Shown piece by piece: positions 1 through 7,621 of a DNA stretch of 7,621 nt. The stretch's first letter is position 1; the number at the start of each line of letters is the position of its first letter. The DNA is from an uncultured Clostridia bacterium (GTDB lineage Bacteria > Bacillota > Clostridia > Lachnospirales > Lachnospiraceae): assembly GCA_946623485.1 (NCBI GenBank), contig CAMORF010000103.1, forward strand, positions 1-7,621, written 5' to 3'. The notes under the pieces are model-generated. The model ran no database searches and was not told the DNA's origin. It saw only the letters and a list, made by a program, of their open reading frames with translations. Both the position numbers and the translations under genes were made by a program.

Positions 1-1
1 C

Positions 2-946
2 AATGACAGGCTGGCGGAGCAGGCTTCCAGGGTAAAAACCCAGGAGGAGCTTCAGCTGACCCAGGAAGAACTTCAGCTGAGGGAATCGGAAGTGGAAGCC
101 CAGTCATTGACATTGACGGACCTTCAGGCGACTTTAGAGAATCAGGCGATTGCGCTTTCTACGAAGGAGTCGGAGCTGGACAGTGCGCAGCAGACCTTGA
201 GCGAGGCGCAGCAGACGCTGACAGACGCGCAGAAAAAGCTGGAAGAACAGCAGATCCTTGTCGCGGACCAGCAGACGCTTCTGGCACAGCAGGAATCCGA
301 GCTTGAAGTGCGTGACCAGGCGCTGCTGACAAGCCAGCAGAGGCTGGACGAGCAGACTCAGCTGATGAGCGAACAGCAGAGGAAGATCGACCAGATCATC
401 GGCGTGAAGGCAGACCTGATTGATTCGCTGAACAAAGAATTTGCCGAAAACCAGATCAATGTGAACATTGATGAGCAGACCGGCGCCATCGTGCTGGATT
501 CCAATGTCCTGTTTGCCCTCAGGGAATGGGAGCTGACGGAAGAGGGCGCAATGATCCTGACGCAGGTTCTTCCGGTATATTGCGAAGTGCTGCTGAGTGA
601 GAAGTATGTGGACTACGTGGCGGAGATTATCATTGATGGCTACACGGATTCCCAGGGCGACTATCTCAGCAATCTGGAGCTGTCCCAGAACAGGGCATTT
701 GCCGTGGCATCTTATCTGCTGATGATCAGTGACACATTCCTTGATCCGAATTCTGCATCCGTGCTGAAGGATAAGCTGACAGCGAATGGCCGGTCTGAAT
801 CGAACCTGGTCCTGGATGAAAATGGAGTCGAGGATCGTGCCGCTTCCCGCCGTGTGGAGGTGAAGTTCCGCCTGAAGGATGATGAGATGATCCAGGAGCT
901 GTCCAACATCCTGTCAAATACCGGCCAGGGCGAGACTACACCGTGA
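2..946 (+). CDS. Coiled-coil protein with C-terminal OmpA/MotB-like domain (5' end missing)
   Basis: The reading frame is open from the left edge, so the start lies outside the window. The GTG at 92 is internal, because the same heptad pattern continues upstream of it. The 314 visible residues split in two. Residues 1 to about 145 are a Gln/Glu-rich coiled coil with Leu or another hydrophobic residue every seventh position (QQTLSEA, QQTLTDA and so on). Residues about 150-295 are an OmpA-like domain, with the signature DGYTDSQGDYLSNLELSQNR near residues 212-231 and an ASRRVEV segment near 281-287 that matches the end of the family's peptidoglycan-binding fold. Such domains anchor MotB/TolR/Pal-type proteins to the cell wall. 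In many bacteria a MotA/ExbB-like channel gene lies just upstream, but that part is outside the window. The membrane segment expected near the N terminus cannot be checked. Domain call firm, biological role unknown. Confidence 0.85.
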   Translation, partial: NDRLAEQASRVKTQEELQLTQEELQLRESEVEAQSLTLTDLQATLENQAIALSTKESELDSAQQTLSEAQQTLTDAQKKLEEQQILVADQQTLLAQQESELEVRDQALLTSQQRLDEQTQLMSEQQRKIDQIIGVKADLIDSLNKEFAENQINVNIDEQTGAIVLDSNVLFALREWELTEEGAMILTQVLPVYCEVLLSEKYVDYVAEIIIDGYTDSQGDYLSNLELSQNRAFAVASYLLMISDTFLDPNSASVLKDKLTANGRSESNLVLDENGVEDRAASRRVEVKFRLKDDEMIQELSNILSNTGQGETTP

Positions 947-967
947 CAGTTCCTAAGGATCTGTTAC
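943..967 (+). other. Hairpin overlapping the stop codon of the OmpA-domain gene
   Basis: Arms GTGACAG (943-949) and CTGTTAC (961-967) pair with one G-T wobble. After a T-T mismatch, TCC (951-953) pairs with GGA (957-959) around the loop TAA. The stem includes the TGA stop codon (944-946). The following bases are AAAATAACTTG, without a T-run, so a classic intrinsic terminator is not supported. It could be a 3'-end stabilising hairpin, a weak terminator or, as a 19-base imperfect palindrome, a protein binding site. The rest of the 947-1083 gap shows no convincing promoter. Confidence 0.4.
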
Positions 968-1083
968 AAAATAACTTGTACATCTTGCTTGTCTTTTCAT
1001 CCGATAGCACAGCTCAAAAATCAATCACATAGTAAGGACCTGTCATCTGCCTTTCATAAAACAACGGAAGAGGTTGAGAGGAT

Positions 1084-1572
1084 ATGAAGCGACCAATGAA
1101 ACATGACTTGCCCATAGAAGAAACTGTGTCGGCGAAGACACTGGGCGGCACGGGGAAGCAGGCGGCGGAAAAGCTGCTGGACAAGGGCAGCGCAGTGACA
1201 GAGAAGCTGCAGGCCGAAGGCGGGACAGTGACAGAGAAGCTGCAGGCCGAGGGCGGCTCAGTAACGGAAAAACTGCAGGCCGGAAGTGATGCAGCGGCAA
1301 AGAAGCTGCAGGCCAGGAATCATGCAGCGGCAAGATCATTGCGGGCAGCGGATCGCGCTGCAGCAAAACAGCTTTCCGGTAAGGAGGCCGCGCTGCCTGA
1401 AAAAGCCCGCATGTCAATGAGGCTGATCCGTCTTATGCGCCTGTCGTACATGCAAAAAAGCAAGGGTGTGTTCGACAAACGATTGAAGCAGTACCGGAAA
1501 GTGAAATCCTTCCTGCAGCTTCTGATCCGGTTTGTGAATGCATTTGATAATAAGACTGTTTACAGAAAATGA
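1084..1572 (+). CDS. Unrecognised small protein with seven 11-residue helical repeats
   Basis: This 162-residue protein is not one I recognise. The start ATG has a good ribosome site, GGAAGAGG at 1066-1073, 10 bases upstream. Residues about 28-104 are seven consecutive 11-residue repeats with a pattern like TEKLQAEGGTV, drifting to AKKLQARNHAA and AKQLSGKEAAL. Eleven-residue periodicity of charged/Ala-rich units with one conserved Leu is typical of long straight amphipathic helices (hendecad coiled coils, LEA-like or apolipoprotein-like proteins). The C-terminal ~58 residues are strongly basic and mildly hydrophobic (VKSFLQLLIRFVNAF), which could bind membrane or nucleic acid. There is no signal peptide or clear membrane segment. 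The gene is followed directly by a terminator, so it ends its own transcript and is not part of the ATPase operon. It could be a partner of the preceding OmpA-domain gene, but nothing in the sequence proves this. Confidence 0.75.
   Translation: MKRPMKHDLPIEETVSAKTLGGTGKQAAEKLLDKGSAVTEKLQAEGGTVTEKLQAEGGSVTEKLQAGSDAAAKKLQARNHAAARSLRAADRAAAKQLSGKEAALPEKARMSMRLIRLMRLSYMQKSKGVFDKRLKQYRKVKSFLQLLIRFVNAFDNKTVYRK
1165..1395 (+). repeat. 33-base in-frame tandem repeat, about seven units
   Basis: Units start at 1165, 1198, 1231, 1264, 1297, 1330 and 1363, each 33 bases (11 codons). The units at 1198 and 1231 match at 29 of 33 positions, and the outer ones are more diverged. The core CTGCAGGC recurs at 1207, 1240, 1273 and 1306. 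The near-identical central pair suggests recent duplication, so copy number may vary between strains while the frame is kept. Confidence 0.85.
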
Positions 1573-1594
1573 GCCGGCTTCCGGCTCATTTTTC
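1566..1594 (+). terminator. Rho-independent terminator after the repeat protein gene
   Basis: A perfect 12-base stem (arm ending ATGAGCCGG at 1577, arm starting CCGGCTCAT at 1581) has the 3-base loop CTT and is followed by a T-run (TTTTTC). The outer A-T pairs make it potentially bidirectional, although there is no convergent gene here. The TGA stop codon (1570-1572) lies inside the left arm. It insulates the ATPase operon from upstream transcription. Confidence 0.92.
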
Positions 1595-1632
1595 TTGTAG
1601 CGTAACTATTATGCACACTCACGCCGTGACTT

Positions 1633-1660
1633 TTGATCATTACTTTTGAGGGGATATACT
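1633..1660 (+). promoter_or_regulatory. Possible second, upstream sigma-A promoter
   Basis: TTGATC (1633-1638) and TATACT (1655-1660) are 16 bases apart. The -10 matches consensus at 5 of 6 positions and the -35 at 4 of 6. It lies just after the terminator, in AT-rich sequence, upstream of the stronger promoter at 1718. A transcript from here would carry a leader of about 165 bases before the first ATPase gene. Weaker evidence than for the downstream promoter. Confidence 0.35.
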
Positions 1661-1664
1661 TTGT

Positions 1665-1680
1665 TGTTATGTCTGTAACA
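1665..1680. promoter_or_regulatory. Inverted repeat TGTTA-N6-TAACA, possible operator
   Basis: Five-base arms TGTTA (1665-1669) and TAACA (1676-1680) flank six bases. It sits where the start point of the 1633-1660 promoter candidate would be, a common position for a repressor site. TAACA recurs at 1685-1689. Short palindromes occur by chance, so this is only suggestive. Confidence 0.25.
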
Positions 1681-1717
1681 CGCGTAACATCAGGGCCGAC
1701 AGTCTTTATCCATTTCG

Positions 1718-1746
1718 TTGACTGTAAAAAAACCATGTGTTAAAAT
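1718..1746 (+). promoter_or_regulatory. Main sigma-A promoter of the V-type ATPase operon
   Basis: TTGACT (1718-1723), a 17-base spacer and TAAAAT (1741-1746) give 5 of 6 matches in each hexamer with ideal spacing. The spacer is A-rich (a run of seven A). Transcription would start near 1752-1754, giving a leader of about 80 bases. Any protein start upstream of this, such as the in-frame TTG at 1718, would lie in the promoter itself and can be excluded. Confidence 0.85.
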
Positions 1747-1763
1747 TTTGAATTGTATCTATT

Positions 1764-1826
1764 ACCGGTATTTATCGGTCAGGGGAAGCAGGAAATCTGC
1801 AGAGCCTGTACGAAGCACAGGAGGTG
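1764..1826 (+). promoter_or_regulatory. Structured 5' leader with two alternative folds, candidate riboswitch or translational switch
   Basis: Three elements can be traced. Helix A pairs ACCGG (1764-1768) with TCGGT (1775-1779). Helix B pairs CAGG (1780-1783) with CCTG (1805-1808). It encloses a purine internal loop, GGAA (1784-1787) facing AGAG (1801-1804), and helix C, GCAG (1788-1791) with CTGC (1797-1800). The alternative helix D pairs CCTGT (1805-1809) with ACAGG (1817-1821), which covers the first half of the Shine-Dalgarno AGGAGGTG. B and D use the same CCTG and cannot coexist, so B would free the ribosome site and D would hide it. The pairings are read directly from the sequence. Regulation and any ligand are inference. 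I cannot match it to a named RNA family from memory. Confidence 0.4.
1819..1826 (+). promoter_or_regulatory. Strong ribosome binding site that fixes the TTG start of the first ATPase gene
   Basis: AGGAGGTG lies five bases before the TTG at 1832. No ATG in this frame has a comparable site, so it decides the start. Its 5' half can pair with 1805-1807 in the leader. Confidence 0.85.
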
Positions 1827-1831
1827 TAAGA

Positions 1832-2149
1832 TTGGCGAAGAGTACCATTGATGCGATCCGTGAGGTCGAGCAGCAGACAATGGAGGCTGAGAAGAAGGCC
1901 GCTGCCGACGCCAGGGAGCTCGCCTCTAAGACAAAGGACGATGCTGAAGCATTGATCAAGGAAGTTGTCAGGAAAGCGCAGAGCGATGCCCGGACTATCC
2001 TTGAGCAGGCCGAGGCACAGCAGAAGGAACTTGTCGGCCAGAAGTCCCAGGAAGCAAAGAAGGCTGTGGAGCAGCTGAAGGCGTCTGCCGCGTCGAAGCG
2101 CGCGGAGGCGGTGAAGGCGGTCCTTGCGATTGCCTCCGGCCAGGACTGA
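1832..2149 (+). CDS. atpH: V/A-type ATPase peripheral stalk subunit H/G
   Basis: This 105-residue protein is predicted to be almost entirely one charged, Ala-rich helix (EVEQQTMEAEKKAAADAREL and onward). That is the expected form and length for the G/H stalk subunit, which pairs with subunit E to make the right-handed coiled-coil peripheral stalk holding the A3B3 head static against subunit I. The start is TTG at 1832, chosen for the Shine-Dalgarno five bases upstream and because the frame upstream runs into the promoter. It is the first gene of the operon, where E. hirae has ntpF (names differ: AhaH in archaea). The sequence alone is low in family-specific residues, so the call rests on helix character, size and position before subunit I. 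Confidence 0.88.
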   Translation: MAKSTIDAIREVEQQTMEAEKKAAADARELASKTKDDAEALIKEVVRKAQSDARTILEQAEAQQKELVGQKSQEAKKAVEQLKASAASKRAEAVKAVLAIASGQD

Positions 2150-2183
2150 GCATTTCACTGACGGAAAGGAGATAAAACAGCCT

Positions 2184-4687
<2,504 letters not shown>

Positions 4688-4705
4688 GCTGAAGGAGACG
4701 ATTCA

Positions 4706-5296
4706 ATGGCAGGTTTAGATAAGATATTAGAGGATATCCGAAGCGAATCCGCGAAGGAGGTTGCATCCGTGCAGCGCGCCGCGAAAGCGGAATATGACGC
4801 GCAGATGGAACAGGCCCGGAAAGAGGCGGATGTGCAGGCGAAGAGGATCCTGGACCGGGCAAAGCTCCAGGCACAGGATCTGATTGCCCGGGCGGATTCC
4901 ACCGCGGCGCTGGAGGGCAGGCGCATGCTCCTGAACGCGAAGCAGGAGCTGATCCAGGATGTCATCGCGCAGGCGAAAAAGGCTTTCTGCAGCCTTCCGG
5001 CGGATCAGTATTTTGCCCTGATCCTGAAGCTGGTCAGGAAAAATGCACTTTTGCAGGATGGTGAGATCTGCTTCAGCAGGCATGATTTTGAACGTCTTCC
5101 GAAGGACTTTGCCGCGAAGCTTGTGGCGGCGCTTCCGGAAGGGGCTGCCCTGAACGTGTCGAAGAAAGATGTGAAGATGGAGGGCGGCTTCATCCTGAAG
5201 TACGACGGGCTGGAGCAGAACCTGTCCGTGGAAGAGATCTTTGAGGAAAAGCAGGATCAGATGATTGATGCGGCAGGGAAGGTTTTGTTCTCCTGA
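4706..5296 (+). CDS. ntpE: V/A-type ATPase peripheral stalk subunit E
   Basis: At 196 residues this is the usual length for the family. Residues 1 to about 90 form a long charged helix (SESAKEVASVQRAAKAEYDA and onward) that pairs with the H/G subunit. The rest is the globular domain that grips the top of the catalytic head, with the family-typical GGFILKYDGLEQNLSVEEIF near residues 158-177 before a final helix. The start ATG has AAGGAG at 4692-4697, eight bases upstream. It lies 18 bases after ntpK, as expected for the operon order I-K-E-C. The protein is cytoplasmic and has no catalytic residues of its own. Confidence 0.95.
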   Translation: MAGLDKILEDIRSESAKEVASVQRAAKAEYDAQMEQARKEADVQAKRILDRAKLQAQDLIARADSTAALEGRRMLLNAKQELIQDVIAQAKKAFCSLPADQYFALILKLVRKNALLQDGEICFSRHDFERLPKDFAAKLVAALPEGAALNVSKKDVKMEGGFILKYDGLEQNLSVEEIFEEKQDQMIDAAGKVLFS

Positions 5297-5322
5297 GAGA
5301 GGATCCTGAAAGGAGGAATGCA

Positions 5323-6288
5323 ATGGCCGAACAATATATCTATGCGGTCGCGCGTGTTCGTTCCCGTGAGCTGTCCCTGCTGAATGAATCTGTGATCGGG
5401 CAGCTGTGCGCCGCCTCCGGCGAGGAGGATTGTCTTCGGATCCTGAACGAGAAGGGATGGGGGAACCCGGACCTTCCCGGCGAGGAGATGTTCCGGGAGG
5501 AGCAGAAAAAGACATGGAGCTTTATCCGGGAACTTGTCCCGGATCGCATGCAGGTCTTCGATGTGTTCCGCCTGGCGGCGGATTACCATAACCTGAAGGC
5601 TGCGGTCAAGGAAAGCTGTATAGACGGCACGCATCCCGGGATCTACCAGGAGGATGGGACGCTTGATTCCCACATGCTCGAGACCGCGCTGGCGGAATCG
5701 GATTATGAGGCGCTTCCCAGGCCCATGCGCCAGGTGGCGCAGGAAGCGAAGGAGATGCTTCTCCAGACCAGGGACGGCCAGCTGTGCGACGCGATGATTG
5801 ACAAGGCTGCGCTGGAGGCCATCCGGGAAGCGGGCGCTTCTACCGGGGAAAAGCTCCTGGCGGATTACGGGGAGCTGATCTGCGCCACCGGTGATATCAA
5901 GATCGCGGTGCGCTGCGCGAAATGCGGCAAGGACCGCTCTTTCCTGATGAAGGCGCTTGCGCCGTGCCGGAGCCTGGACATAGAGCTCCTTGCGGACGCT
6001 GCCGCTTCCGGGACGGATGCGGTCATCGCGTACCTGGACCATACGGATTACGCGGACGCGGTGGATGAGCTGAAGAATTCCGTAGCGAGCTTTGAACGGT
6101 GGTGCGACAACCGGATGATCGAGACGATCCGTCCCGAGATCCATAATCCGTTCGGCATCGGGCCGATCGCGGCATACATTCTTGCCCGTGAAAATGAGAT
6201 CAGGACGGTCCGCATCATTCTTGCGGCGAAGAGAAATCATCTTCCGGAGGAGATGCTCCGGGAAAGGGTACGGGTGATGTATGTATAA
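5323..6288 (+). CDS. ntpC: V/A-type ATPase subunit C (rotor-stalk adaptor, AC39/d family)
   Basis: This 321-residue protein is of normal size for the all-helical, funnel-shaped subunit that couples the central stalk to the K ring. The N terminus (QYIYAVARVRSRELSLL) and the C-terminal block (IGPIAAYILARENEIRTVRI near 279-298, then RERVRVMYV) are characteristic of the AC39 family. AAAGGAGG at 5309-5316 is six bases from the ATG at 5323. An ATG at 5318 is in another frame and too close to the ribosome site. The last eight bases overlap the next gene. The opposite strand holds an even longer open frame here (5257-6318), which is a composition shadow. Confidence 0.95.
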   Translation: MAEQYIYAVARVRSRELSLLNESVIGQLCAASGEEDCLRILNEKGWGNPDLPGEEMFREEQKKTWSFIRELVPDRMQVFDVFRLAADYHNLKAAVKESCIDGTHPGIYQEDGTLDSHMLETALAESDYEALPRPMRQVAQEAKEMLLQTRDGQLCDAMIDKAALEAIREAGASTGEKLLADYGELICATGDIKIAVRCAKCGKDRSFLMKALAPCRSLDIELLADAAASGTDAVIAYLDHTDYADAVDELKNSVASFERWCDNRMIETIRPEIHNPFGIGPIAAYILARENEIRTVRIILAAKRNHLPEEMLRERVRVMYV

Positions 6289-6607
6289 GGCAGCAGTGAT
6301 GGGTGACTGGGATTCCATCTACGGTTTCTCCGCGCTGGGCCTGGATACCTTCCGCATTGAGGCGGAGGATTCCGGGGACAAGGCGGAGGAGCTGTTGAAG
6401 CGGCTTTCCCAGAGCGGATACGAGATTATCTATATCACGGAATCCCTGGCGAAACGGATTCCGGAAGAGATCGACCGGTACCGTCTGCTTCCGAGCCCTG
6501 CGGTGATCCTCATCCCGGGGATTTCCGGCAATACGGGTGAAGGCCTGAACGCTGTGAAAAAGTCAGTGGAACAGGCGGTTGGAAGCGACATTATATTTGG
6601 GAAATAA
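6281..6607 (+). CDS. ntpF: V/A-type ATPase central stalk subunit F
   Basis: This 108-residue protein has the usual family length. It shows the signatures GDWDSIYGFSALGLDTF near residues 8-24 and ILIPGISGNTGEGLNAVKKS near 76-95, ending in a helix like SVEQAVGSDIIF. Subunit F is a small CheY-like protein that binds subunit D in the central shaft and modulates ATPase activity. The start ATG overlaps the end of ntpC by eight bases, with only G-rich stretches in ntpC (about 6260-6276) as ribosome site, so translation is probably coupled. In E. hirae the equivalent gene is called ntpG. The symbol here follows the subunit letter. Confidence 0.95.
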   Translation: MYKAAVMGDWDSIYGFSALGLDTFRIEAEDSGDKAEELLKRLSQSGYEIIYITESLAKRIPEEIDRYRLLPSPAVILIPGISGNTGEGLNAVKKSVEQAVGSDIIFGK

Positions 6608-6645
6608 GACGATGGTCACAGTGCCAGGAAGAGGCTATCGCGTTT

Positions 6646-6751
6646 GCAGGCAATGGCGTGCAGGCGGCGCTGGGCAGGCAAAGGTCTGTAAGCAGCGCAG
6701 GGAATGGCCTTCAGGCAGCGTAGCGCAGGCAACGGCCTGCAGGCGCCGCGG
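6646..6751 (+). repeat. GC-rich repeat array in the spacer between subunits F and A
   Basis: The 188-base spacer 6608-6795 is occupied by a repeat of period 51: the copy at 6646-6694 matches the copy at 6697-6745 at 37 of 49 positions. Each copy holds two related half-units, beginning at 6646, 6674, 6697 and 6725 (spacing 28, 23, 28), with approximate consensus GCAGGCAANGGCCTGCAGG. The half-unit at 6725 forms a perfect hairpin, GCAGGC-AACG-GCCTGC. The one at 6674 pairs along the same six positions with two G-T wobbles. The 28/23 spacing is not a multiple of three, so the half-units share no single reading frame. The three forward frames are short and lack a ribosome site, and the frame of subunit A is closed by a TAG at 6721. 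No promoter is seen. I read it as noncoding repeat DNA, not a gene. Confidence 0.75.
6725..6740 (+). other. Perfect small hairpin inside the F-A spacer
   Basis: GCAGGC (6725-6730), loop AACG and GCCTGC (6735-6740) form a six-pair GC-rich stem in the polycistronic RNA. It is not followed by T residues, so it is not an intrinsic terminator. It could pause ribosomes or protect a processed 3' or 5' end. Confidence 0.5.
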
Positions 6752-6795
6752 AGAAGGCACTGGCGGATCATGAAACGGATAGAAAGGCACAGGAT

Positions 6796-7621
6796 ATGGC
6801 AAAAGGAACAATCAAAAAAGTGTCCGGCCCGCTTGTCGTGGCGACAGGCATGCGTGACGCGAACATGTTCGACGTGTGCCGTGTCTCGGACAGAAGACTG
6901 ATCGGAGAGGTCATCGAGATCCATGGGGATGAAGCCTCCGTCCAGGTCTATGAGGAGACAGCGGGACTGGCTCCCGGGGAACCGGTTGAATCGACGGGCG
7001 CGCCCCTGAGCGTGGAGCTTGGCCCCGGGCTGATCGGAAGCATCTATGACGGGATCCAGAGGCCGCTGGTCGAGATTATGAACCAGACCAATTCCAACCT
7101 GCTTGCAAGAGGAATTGAGGTTCCGGCACTCAGCCGCGAGAAGGTGTGGCATTTCTGCCCGGTCGCGAAGGCGGGGGATGCCGTGGTTGGCGGCGACATC
7201 CTGGGAACCGTGCAGGAGACGCATATCATTACCCAGAAGATTATGGTTCCGCCCAACCTGAAGGGAACCCTGAAGGAGATCCGGGAGGGAGACTTCAAGG
7301 CGACGGATACCGTGGCGGTCCTGACGAAGGAGGACGGCACACAGGAAGAGATCACCCTGATCCAGAAGTGGCCTGTCCGCCGTGAGCGCCCGTACCAGAA
7401 GAAGCTGGCACCAGATAAACCGCTGATCACCGGACAGCGCGTCATCGATACGCTGTTCCCCATCGCCAAGGGCGGTGTTGCCGCGATCCCGGGCCCCTTC
7501 GGTTCCGGCAAGACGGTTGTGCAGCACCAGCTGGCAAAATGGGCTGAGGCAGACGTTGTCGTCTATATCGGCTGCGGCGAGCGCGGAAATGAGATGACGG
7601 ATGTTCTGAATGAGTTCCCGG
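6796..7621 (+). CDS. ntpA: V/A-type ATPase catalytic subunit A (3' end missing)
   Basis: About 275 residues of a protein normally near 590 are visible. Subunit A hydrolyses (or makes) ATP in the A3B3 head. Residues 1 to about 70 are the beta-barrel domain ([16 protein letters not shown]). Roughly 110-190 is the insert domain that distinguishes A subunits from F-type beta subunits. The P-loop GPFGSGKT is at 233-240 with the phosphate-binding K239, and GCGERGNEM follows, with the catalytic glutamate E262. The ATG at 6796 is preferred because the frame has a TAG at 6721 and no other start codon between. The ribosome site is only moderate, AGAAAGG at 6781-6787 with eight bases of spacing. Unlike the other ATPase genes it is separated from its neighbour by a repeat-filled spacer. 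Subunits B and D should follow. Confidence 0.97.
   Translation, partial: MAKGTIKKVSGPLVVATGMRDANMFDVCRVSDRRLIGEVIEIHGDEASVQVYEETAGLAPGEPVESTGAPLSVELGPGLIGSIYDGIQRPLVEIMNQTNSNLLARGIEVPALSREKVWHFCPVAKAGDAVVGGDILGTVQETHIITQKIMVPPNLKGTLKEIREGDFKATDTVAVLTKEDGTQEEITLIQKWPVRRERPYQKKLAPDKPLITGQRVIDTLFPIAKGGVAAIPGPFGSGKTVVQHQLAKWAEADVVVYIGCGERGNEMTDVLNEFP

Noticed and set aside
1198..1395. Tandem repeats considered as a CRISPR array
   Set aside because: The units are contiguous, in frame and diverge gradually, with no unique spacers. They are protein-coding hendecads.
1718..1831. N-terminal extension of the first ATPase gene from an upstream in-frame TTG
   Set aside because: That TTG is part of the promoter -35 hexamer and so is not transcribed from that promoter. 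The TTG at 1832 has an excellent ribosome site and gives the expected subunit length.
5257..6318. A 353-codon open frame on the minus strand, longer than the plus-strand gene it overlaps
   Set aside because: The plus strand encodes an unmistakable subunit C with family motifs, ribosome site and operon spacing. The minus frame is an open shadow caused by GC-rich codon use, and its translation shows no recognisable domain.
6705..6751. Spacer hairpins considered as a transcription terminator between F and A
   Set aside because: Stems are GC-rich but no T-run follows any of them, and subunit A must be co-expressed with the upstream genes. No promoter is visible in the spacer.
6579..6773. Small plus-strand open frame spanning the end of subunit F and the spacer (also the ATG at 6612)
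   Set aside because: No ribosome site, Arg/Gly-rich translation driven by repeat composition, and the half-unit spacing does not keep a frame.
6616..7527. A 303-codon minus-strand open frame with repeated CRPLPA-like segments
   Set aside because: It is the complement of the spacer repeat and of subunit A, whose P-loop and ERGNEM motif show the true coding strand.

Overview
The window carries the first seven genes of a bacterial V/A-type (rotary) ATPase operon, all on the plus strand, preceded by two unrelated-looking genes. The order is peripheral-stalk H/G subunit, I, K, E, C, F, A, the same as the first seven genes of the Enterococcus hirae ntp (Na+-ATPase) operon. Subunits B and D would be expected beyond the right edge. 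Strong AGGAGG-type ribosome sites, a TTG start, GC-rich genes, AT-rich control regions and this operon layout suggest a GC-richer Firmicute, possibly Clostridia/Lachnospiraceae. That assignment is inference and no marker gene settles it.

Layout. Positions 1-946 hold the 3' part of a gene for a long heptad coiled coil followed by an OmpA/MotB-type peptidoglycan-binding domain. A hairpin sits on its stop codon. After a 137-base gap comes a small unrecognised gene (1084-1572) built around 11-residue repeats, and it ends inside a strong intrinsic terminator (1566-1594). The AT-rich region 1595-1831 holds a near-consensus sigma-A promoter (TTGACT, 17 bases, TAAAAT), a weaker upstream promoter candidate with an inverted repeat, and a roughly 80-base leader. 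The leader can fold in two mutually exclusive ways, one of which covers the Shine-Dalgarno sequence of the first ATPase gene. From 1832 to 6607 the genes are tightly packed (gaps of 2 to 34 bases, one 8-base overlap). A 188-base spacer with a GC-rich tandem repeat then separates subunit F from subunit A. Subunit A starts at 6796 and runs off the right edge.

How the genes work together. Subunits A (with B, outside) form the catalytic head. F (with D, outside) forms the central stalk, C joins the stalk to the membrane rotor, and K makes the rotor ring. I is the membrane stator with the half-channels, and E with H/G form the peripheral stalks. Subunit K carries the whole set of side chains known to coordinate Na+ in E. 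hirae NtpK, so Na+ rather than H+ is the likely coupling ion. The most interesting items are the bistable, purine-rich leader (a candidate ion-sensing or other riboswitch, unproven) and the hairpin-forming repeat array placed exactly between the stalk genes and the catalytic genes.
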